DNA of 64,000 nt from Nocardioides sp. Arc9.136 (GCF_030506255.1 NZ_CP113431.1:62001-126000), one strand, 5' to 3'; shown: positions 27,729 through 37,038, counted from the first letter of the stretch. The notes: generated by a model not told the origin, from the sequence alone. Numbers and translations: made by a program.

Positions 27729-29015
27729 CTACTTGGTGGCCGACAGCGCCTGCTCGAGGTCGGCGATGATGTCGTCGACGTGCTCGATGCCGATCGAGAG
27801 GCGGACCATGTCCTCGGGCACGCCGGCGGCGACGAGCTCCTCGGGCGTCAGCTGGGAGTGGGTGGTCGTGGCGTTGTGGATCGCCAGCGACTTGGCGTCG
27901 CCGATGTTGGCGAGGTGGCTGAACAGCTCCAGCGACTCGATGAAGGTCCGCCCGCCCTCGCGGCCGGCCTTGAGACCGAAGCTGACCAGGCCGCCGTACC
28001 CCTTGCCGGTGAAGGTGCGGTCCGCGACGGCCTTGTAGGCGCTGGACTCCAGGCCCGGGTAGCTCACCCAGGAGACCGCCTCGTGGCCCTCGAGGTACCG
28101 CGCTACCGCCAGCGCGTTCTCGCTGTGCCGCTCCATGCGCAGGTGCAGCGTCTCCAGCCCCTGCAGGAACAGCCAGGAGTTCATCGGGGTGATCGCCGCG
28201 CCGGTGTTGCGCAGCAGCACCGTGCGGGCGCGGATGATGTACGCCGCCGGGCCGGCGGCCTCGGTCCACACCGCGCCGTGGTAGGCCGGGTCGGGCTGGG
28301 TGAGGCCGGGGAACCGCTCGGAGTGCGCGGCCCAGTCGAACTTCCCGGAGTCGACGATCACGCCGCCGATCGACGTGCCGTGGCCGCCGATGTACTTCGT
28401 CGCGGCGTGCACGACGACGTCGGCGCCCTGCTCGATCGCCCGGACGAGGTACGGCGAGGGCGTGGTGTTGTCGATGACCAGCGGCAGGCCCTGGGCGTGG
28501 GCGGCCTCGGCCCAGGCGGGGATGTCGATGACGTTGATCCGCGGGTTGCCGATCGTCTCGCCGAAGACCATCTTGGTCTTCTCGTCGACGTGCTTCGCGA
28601 GGTCCTCGGGCTTCTCGGGGTCGACGAAGCGGACCTCGATCCCGAACTGCGGGAGGGTGTGGGCGAAGAGCGCGTAGGTGCCGCCGTACAGCGTGGAGAG
28701 CGCGACGATGTTGTCGCCGGCGTAGGTCAGGTTGAGCACGGCGTACGTCGTGGCGGCCGAGCCGCTCGCGGTCGCCAGGGCGCCCACCCCGCCCTCGAGC
28801 TGGTTGACGCGGTCCTCGAAGACCGACTGCGTCGGGTTCATGATGCGCGTGTAGATGTTGCCCGGCTCGGCCAGGGCGAACAGGTTCGCGGCGTGCTCGG
28901 TGTCGTTGAAGACGTAGGACGTGGTCTGGTAGATCGGCACCGCCCGCGCGTTGGTCGCGGGGTCGGCCTGCTCCTGGCCGGCGTGGACGGCGAGGGTCTC
29001 GGGGCTGTGCGGCAC
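27729..29015 (-). CDS. metY: O-acetylhomoserine sulfhydrylase
   Basis: This 428-residue PLP enzyme joins O-acetylhomoserine and sulfide to make homocysteine. The PLP lysine is in VVHAATKYIGGHGTS, and the N-terminus (TLAVHAGQEQADPATNARAVPIYQTTSYVF) is typical of MetY. YTRIMNPT and SGSAAT contact the cofactor phosphate. The GTG start has AGGAGG eight bases upstream. The 126-base upstream region is too short and lacks the conserved core for a SAM riboswitch, so control is likely at the promoter. Confidence 0.95.
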   Translation of the reverse strand: MPHSPETLAVHAGQEQADPATNARAVPIYQTTSYVFNDTEHAANLFALAEPGNIYTRIMNPTQSVFEDRVNQLEGGVGALATASGSAATTYAVLNLTYAGDNIVALSTLYGGTYALFAHTLPQFGIEVRFVDPEKPEDLAKHVDEKTKMVFGETIGNPRINVIDIPAWAEAAHAQGLPLVIDNTTPSPYLVRAIEQGADVVVHAATKYIGGHGTSIGGVIVDSGKFDWAAHSERFPGLTQPDPAYHGAVWTEAAGPAAYIIRARTVLLRNTGAAITPMNSWLFLQGLETLHLRMERHSENALAVARYLEGHEAVSWVSYPGLESSAYKAVADRTFTGKGYGGLVSFGLKAGREGGRTFIESLELFSHLANIGDAKSLAIHNATTTHSQLTPEELVAAGVPEDMVRLSIGIEHVDDIIADLEQALSATK

Positions 29016-29044
29016 GTGTTCCTCCTGGGTGGGTCGGGCGCGCC

Positions 29045-29073
29045 AGCGTATTGTCGAGCCATTCGGTGGACAA
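29045..29073 (-). promoter_or_regulatory. metYX promoter with TTGTC/GACAA dyad
   Basis: On the minus strand TTGTCC (29073-29068) and TACGCT (29050-29045) are 17 bases apart, a good sigma-70-type promoter. The -35 box begins a TTGTC-N13-GACAA inverted repeat that fills the spacer, a probable regulator site. An unrelated eight-base hairpin (29077-29095) lies upstream. Confidence 0.62.
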
Positions 29074-29116
29074 TGGGCGTCCGCCGAGCGGACGCACCCG
29101 GTCGCTCGACGTTACC

Positions 29117-29135
29117 GGTTAACGATCGCTAACCT
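29117..29135 (+). promoter_or_regulatory. Leaderless promoter and palindromic operator of the leucine-degradation operon
   Basis: TAACCT (29130-29135) ends six bases before the GTG at 29142. It overlaps GGTTAACGATCGCTAACC (29117-29134), an 18-base palindrome with one mismatched base pair. A bound repressor would block the -10 box directly. Confidence 0.65.
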
Positions 29136-29141
29136 GCCCGG

Positions 29142-30692
29142 GTGACCCAGGACCTGAGATCGCTCGTCGAGGACCTGCGCGAGCGCCTCGCGACCGCCCG
29201 GCTCGGCGGCTCGGAGGCGGCGCGTGCCAAGCACACCGCCCGCGGCAAGCTGCTCGTCCGCGACCGCGTCGACCGGCTCCTCGACCCGGGCAGCGCGTTC
29301 CTCGAGCTCAGCCCGCTCGCCGCGACGGGGATGTACGGCGCGCCGGGGGAGACGTCCGTGCCCTCGGCCGGCGTGGTGACCGGCATCGGCCGGATCAGCG
29401 GACGCGAGTGCGTGGTGGTCGCCAACGACGCGACGGTCAAGGGCGGGACGTACTACCCGGTGACCGTCAAGAAGCACCTGCGCGCCCAGCAGGTCGCGGC
29501 CGACAACCACCTGCCGTGCGTCTACCTCGTCGACTCCGGCGGCGCGTTCCTGCCGCTCCAGGACGAGGTCTTCCCCGACCGCGAGCACTTCGGGCGGATC
29601 TTCTTCAACCAGGCCAACCTGTCCGCGCGCGGCATCCCGCAGGTCGCCTCGGTGATGGGCTCGTGCACGGCCGGCGGCGCCTACGTCCCGGCGATGTCGG
29701 ACGAGACCGTCATCGTCAAGGAGCAGGGCACGATCTTCCTCGGCGGCCCGCCGCTGGTGAAGGCCGCGACCGGCGAGGTCGTCACCGCCGAGGAGCTCGG
29801 CGGCGGCGACGTCCACGCCCGCACCTCCGGCGTGGTCGACCACCTCGCCGAGGACGACGCCCACGCGCTCGCGATCGTCCGGTCGATCGTCTCCACCTTC
29901 GAGCGGCCGCCGCACCGGGTCGGCGGAGCGGCGCCGTGGGAGGTGCACGAGGTCGAGGAGCCGGCCGAGGACCCCGAGGGCCTCTACGACGTGGTGCCCG
30001 CCGACACCCGCACGCCGTACGACGTGCGCGAGGTCATCCGCCGGGTGGTCGACGGCAGCCGGTTCCACGAGTTCAAGAAGCTCTACGGCGAGACGCTGGT
30101 GACCGGCTTCGCGCGGGTCTGGGGCCACCCGGTCGGGATCGTCGCGAACAACGGAATCCTCTTCGGGGAGTCCGCCCTCAAGGGCGCGCACTTCATCGAG
30201 CTGTGCAACCAGCGCGGCATCCCGCTGGTGTTCTTGCAGAACATCTCCGGGTTCATGGTCGGCCGGGAGTACGAGAACAAGGGCATCGCCCGCGACGGCG
30301 CCAAGCTGGTCACCGCGGTCGCCTGCTCGGTGGTCCCGAAGCTCACCGTCGTCATCGGCGGCTCGTTCGGCGCTGGCAACTACGGCATGTGCGGGCGGGC
30401 CTACGACCCGCGGTTCCTGTGGATGTGGCCCAACGCGCGGATCTCGGTGATGGGCGGCGAGCAGGCCGCGTCGGTGCTCGCCACCGTCGCGGGCCGCCCG
30501 GACGACGAGGACCTCAAGGCCCCGATCCGCGAGCAGTACGAGACCCAGGGCTCGCCGTACTACGCCACGGCCCGGCTCTGGGACGACGGCGTCATCGACC
30601 CCGTCGACACCCGCCGCGTGCTCGGCATGGGCCTCGCGGCCGCCGCCCACGCCCCGATCCCGGCGCCCTCCTACGGCGTCTTCCGCATGTGA
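29142..30692 (+). CDS. accD1: Acyl-CoA carboxylase beta subunit, methylcrotonyl-CoA carboxylase type
   Basis: This 516-residue carboxyltransferase subunit moves CO2 from biotin to 3-methylcrotonyl-CoA in leucine breakdown. The sequence is of MCC-beta type: [21 protein letters not shown] at the N-terminus, [31 protein letters not shown] and [17 protein letters not shown]. Two crotonase-like halves are intact. The gene is followed by the alpha subunit with a one-base overlap and then HMG-CoA lyase, which supports the assignment over acetyl- or propionyl-CoA carboxylase. Confidence 0.93.
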   Translation: MTQDLRSLVEDLRERLATARLGGSEAARAKHTARGKLLVRDRVDRLLDPGSAFLELSPLAATGMYGAPGETSVPSAGVVTGIGRISGRECVVVANDATVKGGTYYPVTVKKHLRAQQVAADNHLPCVYLVDSGGAFLPLQDEVFPDREHFGRIFFNQANLSARGIPQVASVMGSCTAGGAYVPAMSDETVIVKEQGTIFLGGPPLVKAATGEVVTAEELGGGDVHARTSGVVDHLAEDDAHALAIVRSIVSTFERPPHRVGGAAPWEVHEVEEPAEDPEGLYDVVPADTRTPYDVREVIRRVVDGSRFHEFKKLYGETLVTGFARVWGHPVGIVANNGILFGESALKGAHFIELCNQRGIPLVFLQNISGFMVGREYENKGIARDGAKLVTAVACSVVPKLTVVIGGSFGAGNYGMCGRAYDPRFLWMWPNARISVMGGEQAASVLATVAGRPDDEDLKAPIREQYETQGSPYYATARLWDDGVIDPVDTRRVLGMGLAAAAHAPIPAPSYGVFRM

Positions 30693-32626
30693 TGGGAACG
30701 AACATGACCGGCTCCACCAGCGGCCGCATCCGCACCCTCCTCGTGGCCAACCGCGGCGAGATCGCGCTGCGGGTCTTCCGGACCGCGGCCCGCCTCGGCA
30801 TCCGCACCGTCGCGGTCCACACCGACCTCGACGCCGCCGCGCCGCACGTCCGCGCGGCCGACGAGGCGGTCCGGGTGGGCAGCTACCTCGACGTCGACGA
30901 GGTCGTCGCGGCGGCGGTGTCGGTGGGTGCCGACGCGGTCCACCCCGGCTACGGGTTCCTGTCCGAGCGCTCGGCGTTCGCGAGCGCGCTCGAGGCCGCC
31001 GGGGTCGTCCTGGTGGGCCCGAGCGCCGCGGTGATGGAGCAGATGGGCCGCAAGGACATCGCCCGCGAGGTCGCGGTCGCGGCGGGCGTGCCCGTCGTGC
31101 CGTCGTACGCCCTCGACGCGGACCCCGGCACCCTGGGCTACCCGGTGCTGGTCAAGGCGGCCGCCGGCGGCGGCGGCAAGGGCATGCGGGTGGTCCGCTC
31201 GGCGGCCGAGCTGCCCGAGGCCCGGGCTGCCGCCGCCCGCGAGGCCGCGAGCGCGTTCGGCGACGACACGCTGCTGGTGGAGCGGTACGTCGAGCGCGGC
31301 CGCCACATCGAGGTGCAGGTCCTCGGTGACACCCACGGCACCGTGCTGGCCTTCGGCGAGCGCGACTGCTCGACCCAGCGCCGGCACCAGAAGGTGCTCG
31401 AGGAGGCGCCCGCTCCCACGCTCGACGAGGCCACGCGGACCGAGGTCGCCCGGGCCGCGGTCGCGCTCGCCGCCCAGGTCGGCTACGTCGGCGCCGGCAC
31501 CGTCGAGCTGCTGCTCGACGCCGACACCGGGGAGTTCTGGTTCCTGGAGATGAACACCCGCCTCCAGGTCGAGCACCCCGTCACCGAGCTGGTCCACGAC
31601 GTCGACCTCGTCGAGCTGCAGCTGCTCGTCGCCGACGGCGGCCGGCTCGAGGGGCTCGGCCCCTTCCCGGCGCGCGGGCACGCCATCGAGGCCCGGGTGT
31701 ACGCCGAGGACGCCTTCGGCGGGTTCCTGCCCCAGGCCGGCCGGGCCGAGCTGGTCCGCTGGCCCACCGGACCCGGCGTCCGGGTCGACCACGCGCTGGA
31801 GAGCGGGCAGGTCGTGTCCACGGCGTACGACCCGATGCTGGGCAAGGTCGTCGCGCACGGCCCCGACCGGGAGTCCGCGCGCCGCGCGCTCCTGCGCGCC
31901 CTGGACGAGACCGCGGTGACCGGGCTGACCACCAACACCGGCTTCCTCCGCGCGCTCGTCGCGGGCGAGGAGTTCCGCGACGCCACCATCGACACCGCGT
32001 GGCTGGACCGCCACGAGCTCGCCGCTCCCGCGCCGGACGAGGCCCGGCTGTTCGCGGCGTGGACCGCGGCGCACCTGCTCACCCCGGCCGCGACCGGCGA
32101 GCCCCACCCCTTCCAGGCCGACGGCTGGCGGCTGGCCGGCCCGCCGGCACCCGTCCTGGTCGAGCTGGACCGCCCGGTCCCGGTGACCGACGGCCGCGTC
32201 GGCGCCGCCGGGACCGTCGACGGCGTGCCGTTCGCCGCGGTCAGCGCGGAGCGGCACGTGGTCGTCGCCCAGGTCGAGGGCCGCCGTCGTCGCGCCGTCG
32301 TCGACGCCCGCGCCCACACCGTCGAGGTGGTCCTCGACGGGCAGCGCCACGTGTTCACCCGCCCCGACGTGCTCGCCGACACCGGGCCCGACGCCGGCGA
32401 CGGCACGGTGCCCGCGCCGATGCCCGGCACGGTCCTCGACGTGCGGGTCGCCGAGGGGCAGCAGGTCGCGGCCGGCGAGGTGCTCGGGGTGATGGAGGCG
32501 ATGAAGATGGAGTTCGCGCTCAAGGCGCCGTACGACGGCACCGTGACGGCCGTGGAGGCGGTCGCCGGGCGACAGGTGCCGCTCGGGGCGCGCTTGTTCG
32601 AGGTGACGGGTACCGACCTGTCATGA
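30692..32626 (+). CDS. accA1: Biotin-dependent acyl-CoA carboxylase alpha subunit (biotin carboxylase plus BCCP)
   Basis: This 644-residue subunit carboxylates its own biotin. Residues about 14-125 are the biotin carboxylase N-domain (LLVANRGEIALRVFRTA), an ATP-grasp domain follows (KAAAGGGGKGMRVV and HIEVQVLGD), then a BCCP domain with the biotinyl Lys in EAMKMEF near residue 608. The ATG at 30692 overlaps the beta-subunit stop (TGATG); an ATG at 30704 with GGGAA upstream is an alternative. It pairs with the preceding beta subunit as methylcrotonyl-CoA carboxylase. Confidence 0.93.
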   Translation: MGTNMTGSTSGRIRTLLVANRGEIALRVFRTAARLGIRTVAVHTDLDAAAPHVRAADEAVRVGSYLDVDEVVAAAVSVGADAVHPGYGFLSERSAFASALEAAGVVLVGPSAAVMEQMGRKDIAREVAVAAGVPVVPSYALDADPGTLGYPVLVKAAAGGGGKGMRVVRSAAELPEARAAAAREAASAFGDDTLLVERYVERGRHIEVQVLGDTHGTVLAFGERDCSTQRRHQKVLEEAPAPTLDEATRTEVARAAVALAAQVGYVGAGTVELLLDADTGEFWFLEMNTRLQVEHPVTELVHDVDLVELQLLVADGGRLEGLGPFPARGHAIEARVYAEDAFGGFLPQAGRAELVRWPTGPGVRVDHALESGQVVSTAYDPMLGKVVAHGPDRESARRALLRALDETAVTGLTTNTGFLRALVAGEEFRDATIDTAWLDRHELAAPAPDEARLFAAWTAAHLLTPAATGEPHPFQADGWRLAGPPAPVLVELDRPVPVTDGRVGAAGTVDGVPFAAVSAERHVVVAQVEGRRRRAVVDARAHTVEVVLDGQRHVFTRPDVLADTGPDAGDGTVPAPMPGTVLDVRVAEGQQVAAGEVLGVMEAMKMEFALKAPYDGTVTAVEAVAGRQVPLGARLFEVTGTDLS

Positions 32627-33540
32627 CCCTCCCCACCCACGTCACGGTCTACGAGGTCGGTCCCCGCGACGGCCTGCAGAACGAGGCCGGCCAGGTCCCG
32701 ACCGAGGTCAAGGCGGAGTTCGTCGAGCGGCTGCTCGCCGCCGGCCTGCCCGTCGTCGAGGCCACCAGCTTCGTCCACCCCCGGTGGGTGCCCCAGCTCG
32801 CCGACGCCGCGGACCTGCTCACCGTGCTGGGCGAGCGGATCGGCGACCGCGCCCGCGACCTGCCGGTGCTGGTGCCGAACGACCGCGGCCTGGACCGCGC
32901 CCTGGAGCTGGGCTGCCGGCACGTCGCCGTCTTCGGCTCCGCGACCGAGACCTTCGCCCAGCGCAACCTCAACCGGTCCTTCGACGAGCAGTTCGCGATG
33001 TTCGAGCCGACCGTGCGCCGCGCACGCGACGCCGGCGTCGAGGTCCGTGCCTACCTCAGCATGTGCTTCGGCGACCCGTGGGAGGGCGCGGTGCCGGTCG
33101 AGCAGGTCGTCGCCGCTGGCCGGCGGCTCGTCGACCTCGGCGCGAGCACGCTCAGCCTCGGGGACACCATCGGCGTGGGCACCGCCGGGCAGGTCGGCAC
33201 CCTGGTCGAGGCGTTCGCGGCCGCCGGCCTCGGCCCCGAGCGGCTCGCCCTGCACTTCCACGACACCTACGGCCAGGCGCTCGCCAACACCTACGCCGCG
33301 CTGCAGGCGGGGATCACCACCTTCGACGCCAGCGCCGGCGGCCTCGGCGGCTGCCCCTACGCGGGGAGCGCCACCGGCAACCTCGCCACCGAGGACCTGC
33401 TGTGGATGCTGCGCGGGCTCGGCATCGAGACCGGCGTCGACCTCGACGCCGTCGTGGCCACCAGTGCCTGGATGGCGCGGCAGCTGGGACGGCCCAGCCC
33501 GTCGGCCGTCGTCCGTGCCCTGGCAGGATCGGGGTCGTGA
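32623..33540 (+). CDS. Hydroxymethylglutaryl-CoA lyase
   Basis: This 305-residue TIM-barrel enzyme splits HMG-CoA into acetyl-CoA and acetoacetate, the last step of leucine degradation. VYEVGPRDGLQNE carries the metal-binding Asp, and GGLGGCPYAGSATGN is the family signature with the catalytic Cys. LHFHDTYGQALAN supplies the metal His residues. It overlaps the carboxylase alpha gene by four bases. Isovaleryl-CoA dehydrogenase and methylglutaconyl-CoA hydratase genes are not in the window. The product acetoacetate could be used by the ScoAB transferase at 42.4 kb. Confidence 0.93.
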   Translation: MTLPTHVTVYEVGPRDGLQNEAGQVPTEVKAEFVERLLAAGLPVVEATSFVHPRWVPQLADAADLLTVLGERIGDRARDLPVLVPNDRGLDRALELGCRHVAVFGSATETFAQRNLNRSFDEQFAMFEPTVRRARDAGVEVRAYLSMCFGDPWEGAVPVEQVVAAGRRLVDLGASTLSLGDTIGVGTAGQVGTLVEAFAAAGLGPERLALHFHDTYGQALANTYAALQAGITTFDASAGGLGGCPYAGSATGNLATEDLLWMLRGLGIETGVDLDAVVATSAWMARQLGRPSPSAVVRALAGSGS

Positions 33541-34643
33541 GCACCCGCCGCGTCTACCTCCACGTCGGGGCACCCAAGACCGGCACGACGTACGTCCAGG
33601 ACCGGCTGACCCGCAACGCGCGGCTGCTCGCCCGGCACGGCGTGCACGTGCCGACCGGGTCGCCGCTCGTGACACCGGCCCTGTTCCACTTCCGCGCCGC
33701 CCTCGACCTCCTGGGCCAGGACTGGGGTGGTCCGCCGGGCCACGCGGCCGGCGCCTGGAACGCCCTGGCCCGCAAGGCGCGGCGCAGGACCGGGACCGTG
33801 GTCATCAGCCACGAGATCCTCGCGCCCGCCACGCCCGCCCAGGTCGCCCGCGCCAAGCGCGACCTCGCCGGCGAGGGGGCAGAGCTGCACGTCGTCTACA
33901 GCGCGCGCGACCTCGCCCGCCAGGTCCCCGCCGCCTGGCAGGAGAGCATCAAGCAGGGCCGCAAGTGGACCTACCGGCGCTTCCTGGCCCGGACCCGCGA
34001 GGGCAGGCCGTGGTTCTCCCACGCCTTCGACCTCCCCGCCGTGCTCGCGACCTGGGGCGCCGGCCTCCCGCCCGAGCAGGTCCACCTGGTCACGGTCCCG
34101 CCGCGCCGCGTGGCCGAGCAGCGCGGCGACGAGCTGTGGCGGCGCTTCTGCGCGGCCCTCGACATCGACCCCGCCTGGGCGCCGCAGGACAGCGACCGCA
34201 CCAACCAGTCGCTCGGCATCGTGGAGACCCAGGTCGTGCGCCGGCTCAACCGGCGGATGGACCGGGCCACCCGCCGCGAGGCGTCGTACGACGAGCTGAT
34301 CCGGGAGATGCTCGCGCAGGGAGAGCTCGTGGGCCGCGAGTCGGCCCCCGTGCGGCTGCCCCCGGACATGTACCCCTGGGCCGAGGAGCAGGCGCAGCGC
34401 TGGATCGACTGGGTCGGGGCCTCCGGCATCCACGTCGTGGGCGACCTGGAGGAGCTCCGGCCGGGGCCGCCGCCCGACGAGCAGACCTGGCGCGACCCCG
34501 ACCGGGTCCCCCCGAAGCAGCAGCTCGGCGTCACCCTCGACGCCCTCGCCGCGATGACCCGCGAGGCCGCCCGCCGGCAGGACCCCGAGCGGGCGATCCT
34601 GGCCAAGGCGCGGGCGCACGCCCAGCGGCTCCGGCAGCAGTGA
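33537..34643 (+). CDS. Sulfotransferase-like protein 1 (PAPS loop intact)
   Basis: This 368-residue protein has the PAPS-binding loop VGAPKTGTTYVQ at residues 8-19 and a second motif, VVYSARDLARQVPAAWQE, near residues 118-135, whose Arg should bind the 3'-phosphate. C-terminal features shared with its neighbours include WGAGLPPEQVHLVTVPP and GIHVVGDLEEL. No membrane segment is seen. It overlaps the HMG-CoA lyase stop (GTGA) and the next gene by four bases each, so it is read as part of a long operon. The acceptor, perhaps a surface glycan or small metabolite, is unknown. Confidence 0.82.
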   Translation: MSTRRVYLHVGAPKTGTTYVQDRLTRNARLLARHGVHVPTGSPLVTPALFHFRAALDLLGQDWGGPPGHAAGAWNALARKARRRTGTVVISHEILAPATPAQVARAKRDLAGEGAELHVVYSARDLARQVPAAWQESIKQGRKWTYRRFLARTREGRPWFSHAFDLPAVLATWGAGLPPEQVHLVTVPPRRVAEQRGDELWRRFCAALDIDPAWAPQDSDRTNQSLGIVETQVVRRLNRRMDRATRREASYDELIREMLAQGELVGRESAPVRLPPDMYPWAEEQAQRWIDWVGASGIHVVGDLEELRPGPPPDEQTWRDPDRVPPKQQLGVTLDALAAMTREAARRQDPERAILAKARAHAQRLRQQ

Positions 34644-35827
34644 CCCCACCGGCACCGGCCACCGGCTCGCGGCCCCCCGCGGCCGGGGAACGGCGCGCGT
34701 GGGGCTGGCTGGCCCACCTCCGCGCCGGCGGCACCACCCCCTGGGACGGCTGGGCGGGTGAGGCCGACGCCTCGGCCACCCACGGCCGGCTCCTCCCGGG
34801 CGCCCAGCAGCTCGAGCTGCTCCGCCGCGTCAACGCCGCCGGGCGGCCCTCGGCCGGGCTCGTCGGCCGTGTGCTCGCCGCCAGCGCGCCGGGCCGCGGA
34901 CGGCCGGACCTGGAGCTGGCCGGCGCCGTGGAGCCCGGTCGGTTCGGGCCCCGCCCCGTCGACCCCGCCGCCCTGCCCGCCGACGAGCTCGTGCGCGTCG
35001 CGACCTCGGTGCTCGCCGACGAGCTGGTGGCCGCCGACCTCCCGCCGGTGCCACCCGGGGCCACGCGGCCCTGGCGCCGGCGCTTCCGGCTCGTCGGCGA
35101 CCCGTGGCTGGCCGACGCCGCCCGCCGACAGGCACGGGAGCAGGGCCGCGAACCCGGCGGCCGCGGGTCGGTCGTGCTGGTGCTCGCGGACGACCTCGCC
35201 ACGATGCTCGGCCACGCCTGGTGCCACCGGGTGACCGGCGAGGGCGCACCGTCGTGGCCGGACTGGCTGGACGACGCCGTGCGCCGCGACCGGGTCCCCC
35301 CGCGGGTCGACGTGCTCCAGGCGCTGCGCCGGTGGGAGTCCCGCGTCGGCCGCGACCGGGTGCGGCTCGTCCTCGACCCCGCGGCCCTGCCGCGGCTGAC
35401 CGGCACCCGCGGCCCGCTGTCGGGTCCGCCGGTGCTGCCGGCCGACGGCGCCGAGCTCGCCCGGCGCACGGCGCCCGTGCTGGGCCTGCTCGTGCCGCCG
35501 GAGCGACGCACCCGGGTGCTGCGGGAGGTGCTGGTCCCGCGGCTGGCCGCGGCCGGGGGGCCGCCCCTCGTCGTGCCCGCGGAGCACGACCGGTGGGTCC
35601 GCACCCGCGCGGTGCGGCTGCGCGACGCCGCCCGGTCGGCTGGCTACCCTGTCGTCGGCGACCCGGACGGGCTGCTGCCCGGGCACCCCGACGGCGTGCC
35701 CGAGCCCTCGGAGGAGGGCGTGCTCGCCCTCGCCGTGCGCCTGCTGCTGGCGGCGGACGCGGGCGCAGGTGCGGGCACGGACGCCGGCACGGGCACGGAG
35801 GACGACAGGGGGAGCGAGGACCGATGA
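34640..35827 (+). CDS. Divergent sulfotransferase paralogue lacking the PAPS loop
   Basis: This 395-residue protein has no obvious family at first sight, but three segments align with both flanking sulfotransferases: LVLADDLATMLGHAW (versus LVLSVRDLVRQIPAEW), ALRRWESRVGRDRVRLV (versus ILARWGHDLPPERVHLV) and AARSAGYPVVGDPDGL (versus EVARRGYDVVGDLADL). The N-terminal KTGTT loop is absent, and the RD pair of the second motif is DD. It is therefore probably catalytically dead and may act as a partner or scaffold. GTGA and ATGA overlaps with both neighbours argue against a pseudogene. The alignment is by eye. Confidence 0.7.
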   Translation: MTPPAPATGSRPPAAGERRAWGWLAHLRAGGTTPWDGWAGEADASATHGRLLPGAQQLELLRRVNAAGRPSAGLVGRVLAASAPGRGRPDLELAGAVEPGRFGPRPVDPAALPADELVRVATSVLADELVAADLPPVPPGATRPWRRRFRLVGDPWLADAARRQAREQGREPGGRGSVVLVLADDLATMLGHAWCHRVTGEGAPSWPDWLDDAVRRDRVPPRVDVLQALRRWESRVGRDRVRLVLDPAALPRLTGTRGPLSGPPVLPADGAELARRTAPVLGLLVPPERRTRVLREVLVPRLAAAGGPPLVVPAEHDRWVRTRAVRLRDAARSAGYPVVGDPDGLLPGHPDGVPEPSEEGVLALAVRLLLAADAGAGAGTDAGTGTEDDRGSEDR

Positions 35828-37038
35828 GCGCCAAAGTTCTCCTCCACGTCGGCACGCCCAAGACCGGAACGTCCTACCTCCAGGACGTGCTGTTCCGGAA
35901 CCAGCGGCTCCTCGCCGGGCACGGCATCCTCTACCCCGCCGACCGGTTCGACGCCCACTTCCTCGCCGCGCTGGACCTGATGCGGCTGCCCTGGGGCGGC
36001 CTGGAGACCGAGGCCGTCGGTGCCTGGGACCGGCTCGCCGAGCGGGTGCGCCGGCACAGCGGCACGTCGGTCGTCAGCCACGAGATCCTGGCCACCGCGT
36101 CGCGCTCCCAGGTCGGCCGCGCGCTGGAGTCGCTCGGCCACGGGTCCGGCACCGAGGTGCACCTCGTGCTCTCCGTGCGCGACCTCGTGCGCCAGATCCC
36201 CGCGGAGTGGCAGGAGAACGTCAAGCACCGCAGCACGATCAGCTACGCGGCGTTCCTCGAGCAGGTCCGCGACCCCGCGCGGGAGAGCCGGATCGCCACC
36301 TGGTTCTGGGGCGTCCAGGAGATCCCCGACATCCTCGCCCGCTGGGGCCACGACCTGCCGCCCGAGCGGGTCCACCTGGTGACCGTGCCGCCCCCGGGTG
36401 GGCCGCCGGAGCTGCTCTGGCAGCGCTTCAGCCACGCCTTCGGCCTCGACGACGTCGACCTCGACCTGCACGCCGAGCGGGCCAACCCCTCCCTGGGCGT
36501 CCCCGAGACCGCCCTGCTGCGGCGGGTCAACCGCGCGGTCAACGAGGTGGTCGAGCCGGCGCACTACCGTCCGCTCGTCCGCGAACTGCTCGCCCACCAG
36601 ACGCTGTCGCGGCGCACCCGCTCCCCGCGCCTGGCCCTGCCGCCCGACGTCCACCCGTGGGCCCGGCAGCTCGCCGCGGACTGGGCCGAGGAGGTCGCCC
36701 GGCGCGGGTACGACGTCGTCGGCGACCTCGCCGACCTGGCCGGGCCGCCCCCGCTCCCGCGGTGGTCGGACCCCGACCACCCGGCGGAGCGCCAGGTGGC
36801 CGGCGCGGCCGTCGACGCGATCAAGGCGCTGCTGCTGGACAACGTCGCGCTCCGCGAGGAGCAGGACCGCCTGCGTGGCGAGCTCGACGAGACGCGCCGG
36901 GCGCTGGACCGGTCCTACCTGCGCCCCTCCTACCGACTGCGCGAGAAGGTCGTGCGCCGCCTCCAGGGCGGCCGGGGCGGCCGCGCCGCCCTCGCGGTCT
37001 ACCGCCGGGTGCGGGGCAGGAGCTCGCGGTCGGCGTAG
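35824..37038 (+). CDS. Sulfotransferase-like protein 2 (PAPS loop intact)
   Basis: This 404-residue protein begins MSAKVLLHVGTPKTGTSYLQ, with the PAPS loop at residues 9-20, and has LVLSVRDLVRQIPAEWQENVK as the 3'-phosphate motif. It aligns over its full length with the first sulfotransferase. A C-terminal tail of about 90 residues is extra, with a coiled-coil-like stretch (LREEQDRLRGELDETRRAL) and a very basic end. It overlaps the middle paralogue by four bases and its 3' end overlaps the opposite-strand EcsC gene by 40 bases. Confidence 0.82.
   Translation: MSAKVLLHVGTPKTGTSYLQDVLFRNQRLLAGHGILYPADRFDAHFLAALDLMRLPWGGLETEAVGAWDRLAERVRRHSGTSVVSHEILATASRSQVGRALESLGHGSGTEVHLVLSVRDLVRQIPAEWQENVKHRSTISYAAFLEQVRDPARESRIATWFWGVQEIPDILARWGHDLPPERVHLVTVPPPGGPPELLWQRFSHAFGLDDVDLDLHAERANPSLGVPETALLRRVNRAVNEVVEPAHYRPLVRELLAHQTLSRRTRSPRLALPPDVHPWARQLAADWAEEVARRGYDVVGDLADLAGPPPLPRWSDPDHPAERQVAGAAVDAIKALLLDNVALREEQDRLRGELDETRRALDRSYLRPSYRLREKVVRRLQGGRGGRAALAVYRRVRGRSSRSA

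Noticed and set aside
29016..29141. SAM riboswitch upstream of metY
   Set aside because: Only 126 bases are available, shared with a divergent promoter; they contain a clear promoter and short hairpins but no recognisable SAM-binding core.
34640..35827. Middle sulfotransferase-like gene as a pseudogene
   Set aside because: The frame is intact over 395 codons, both ends overlap neighbours by four bases, and conserved segments remain; loss of the PAPS loop looks like specialisation rather than decay.
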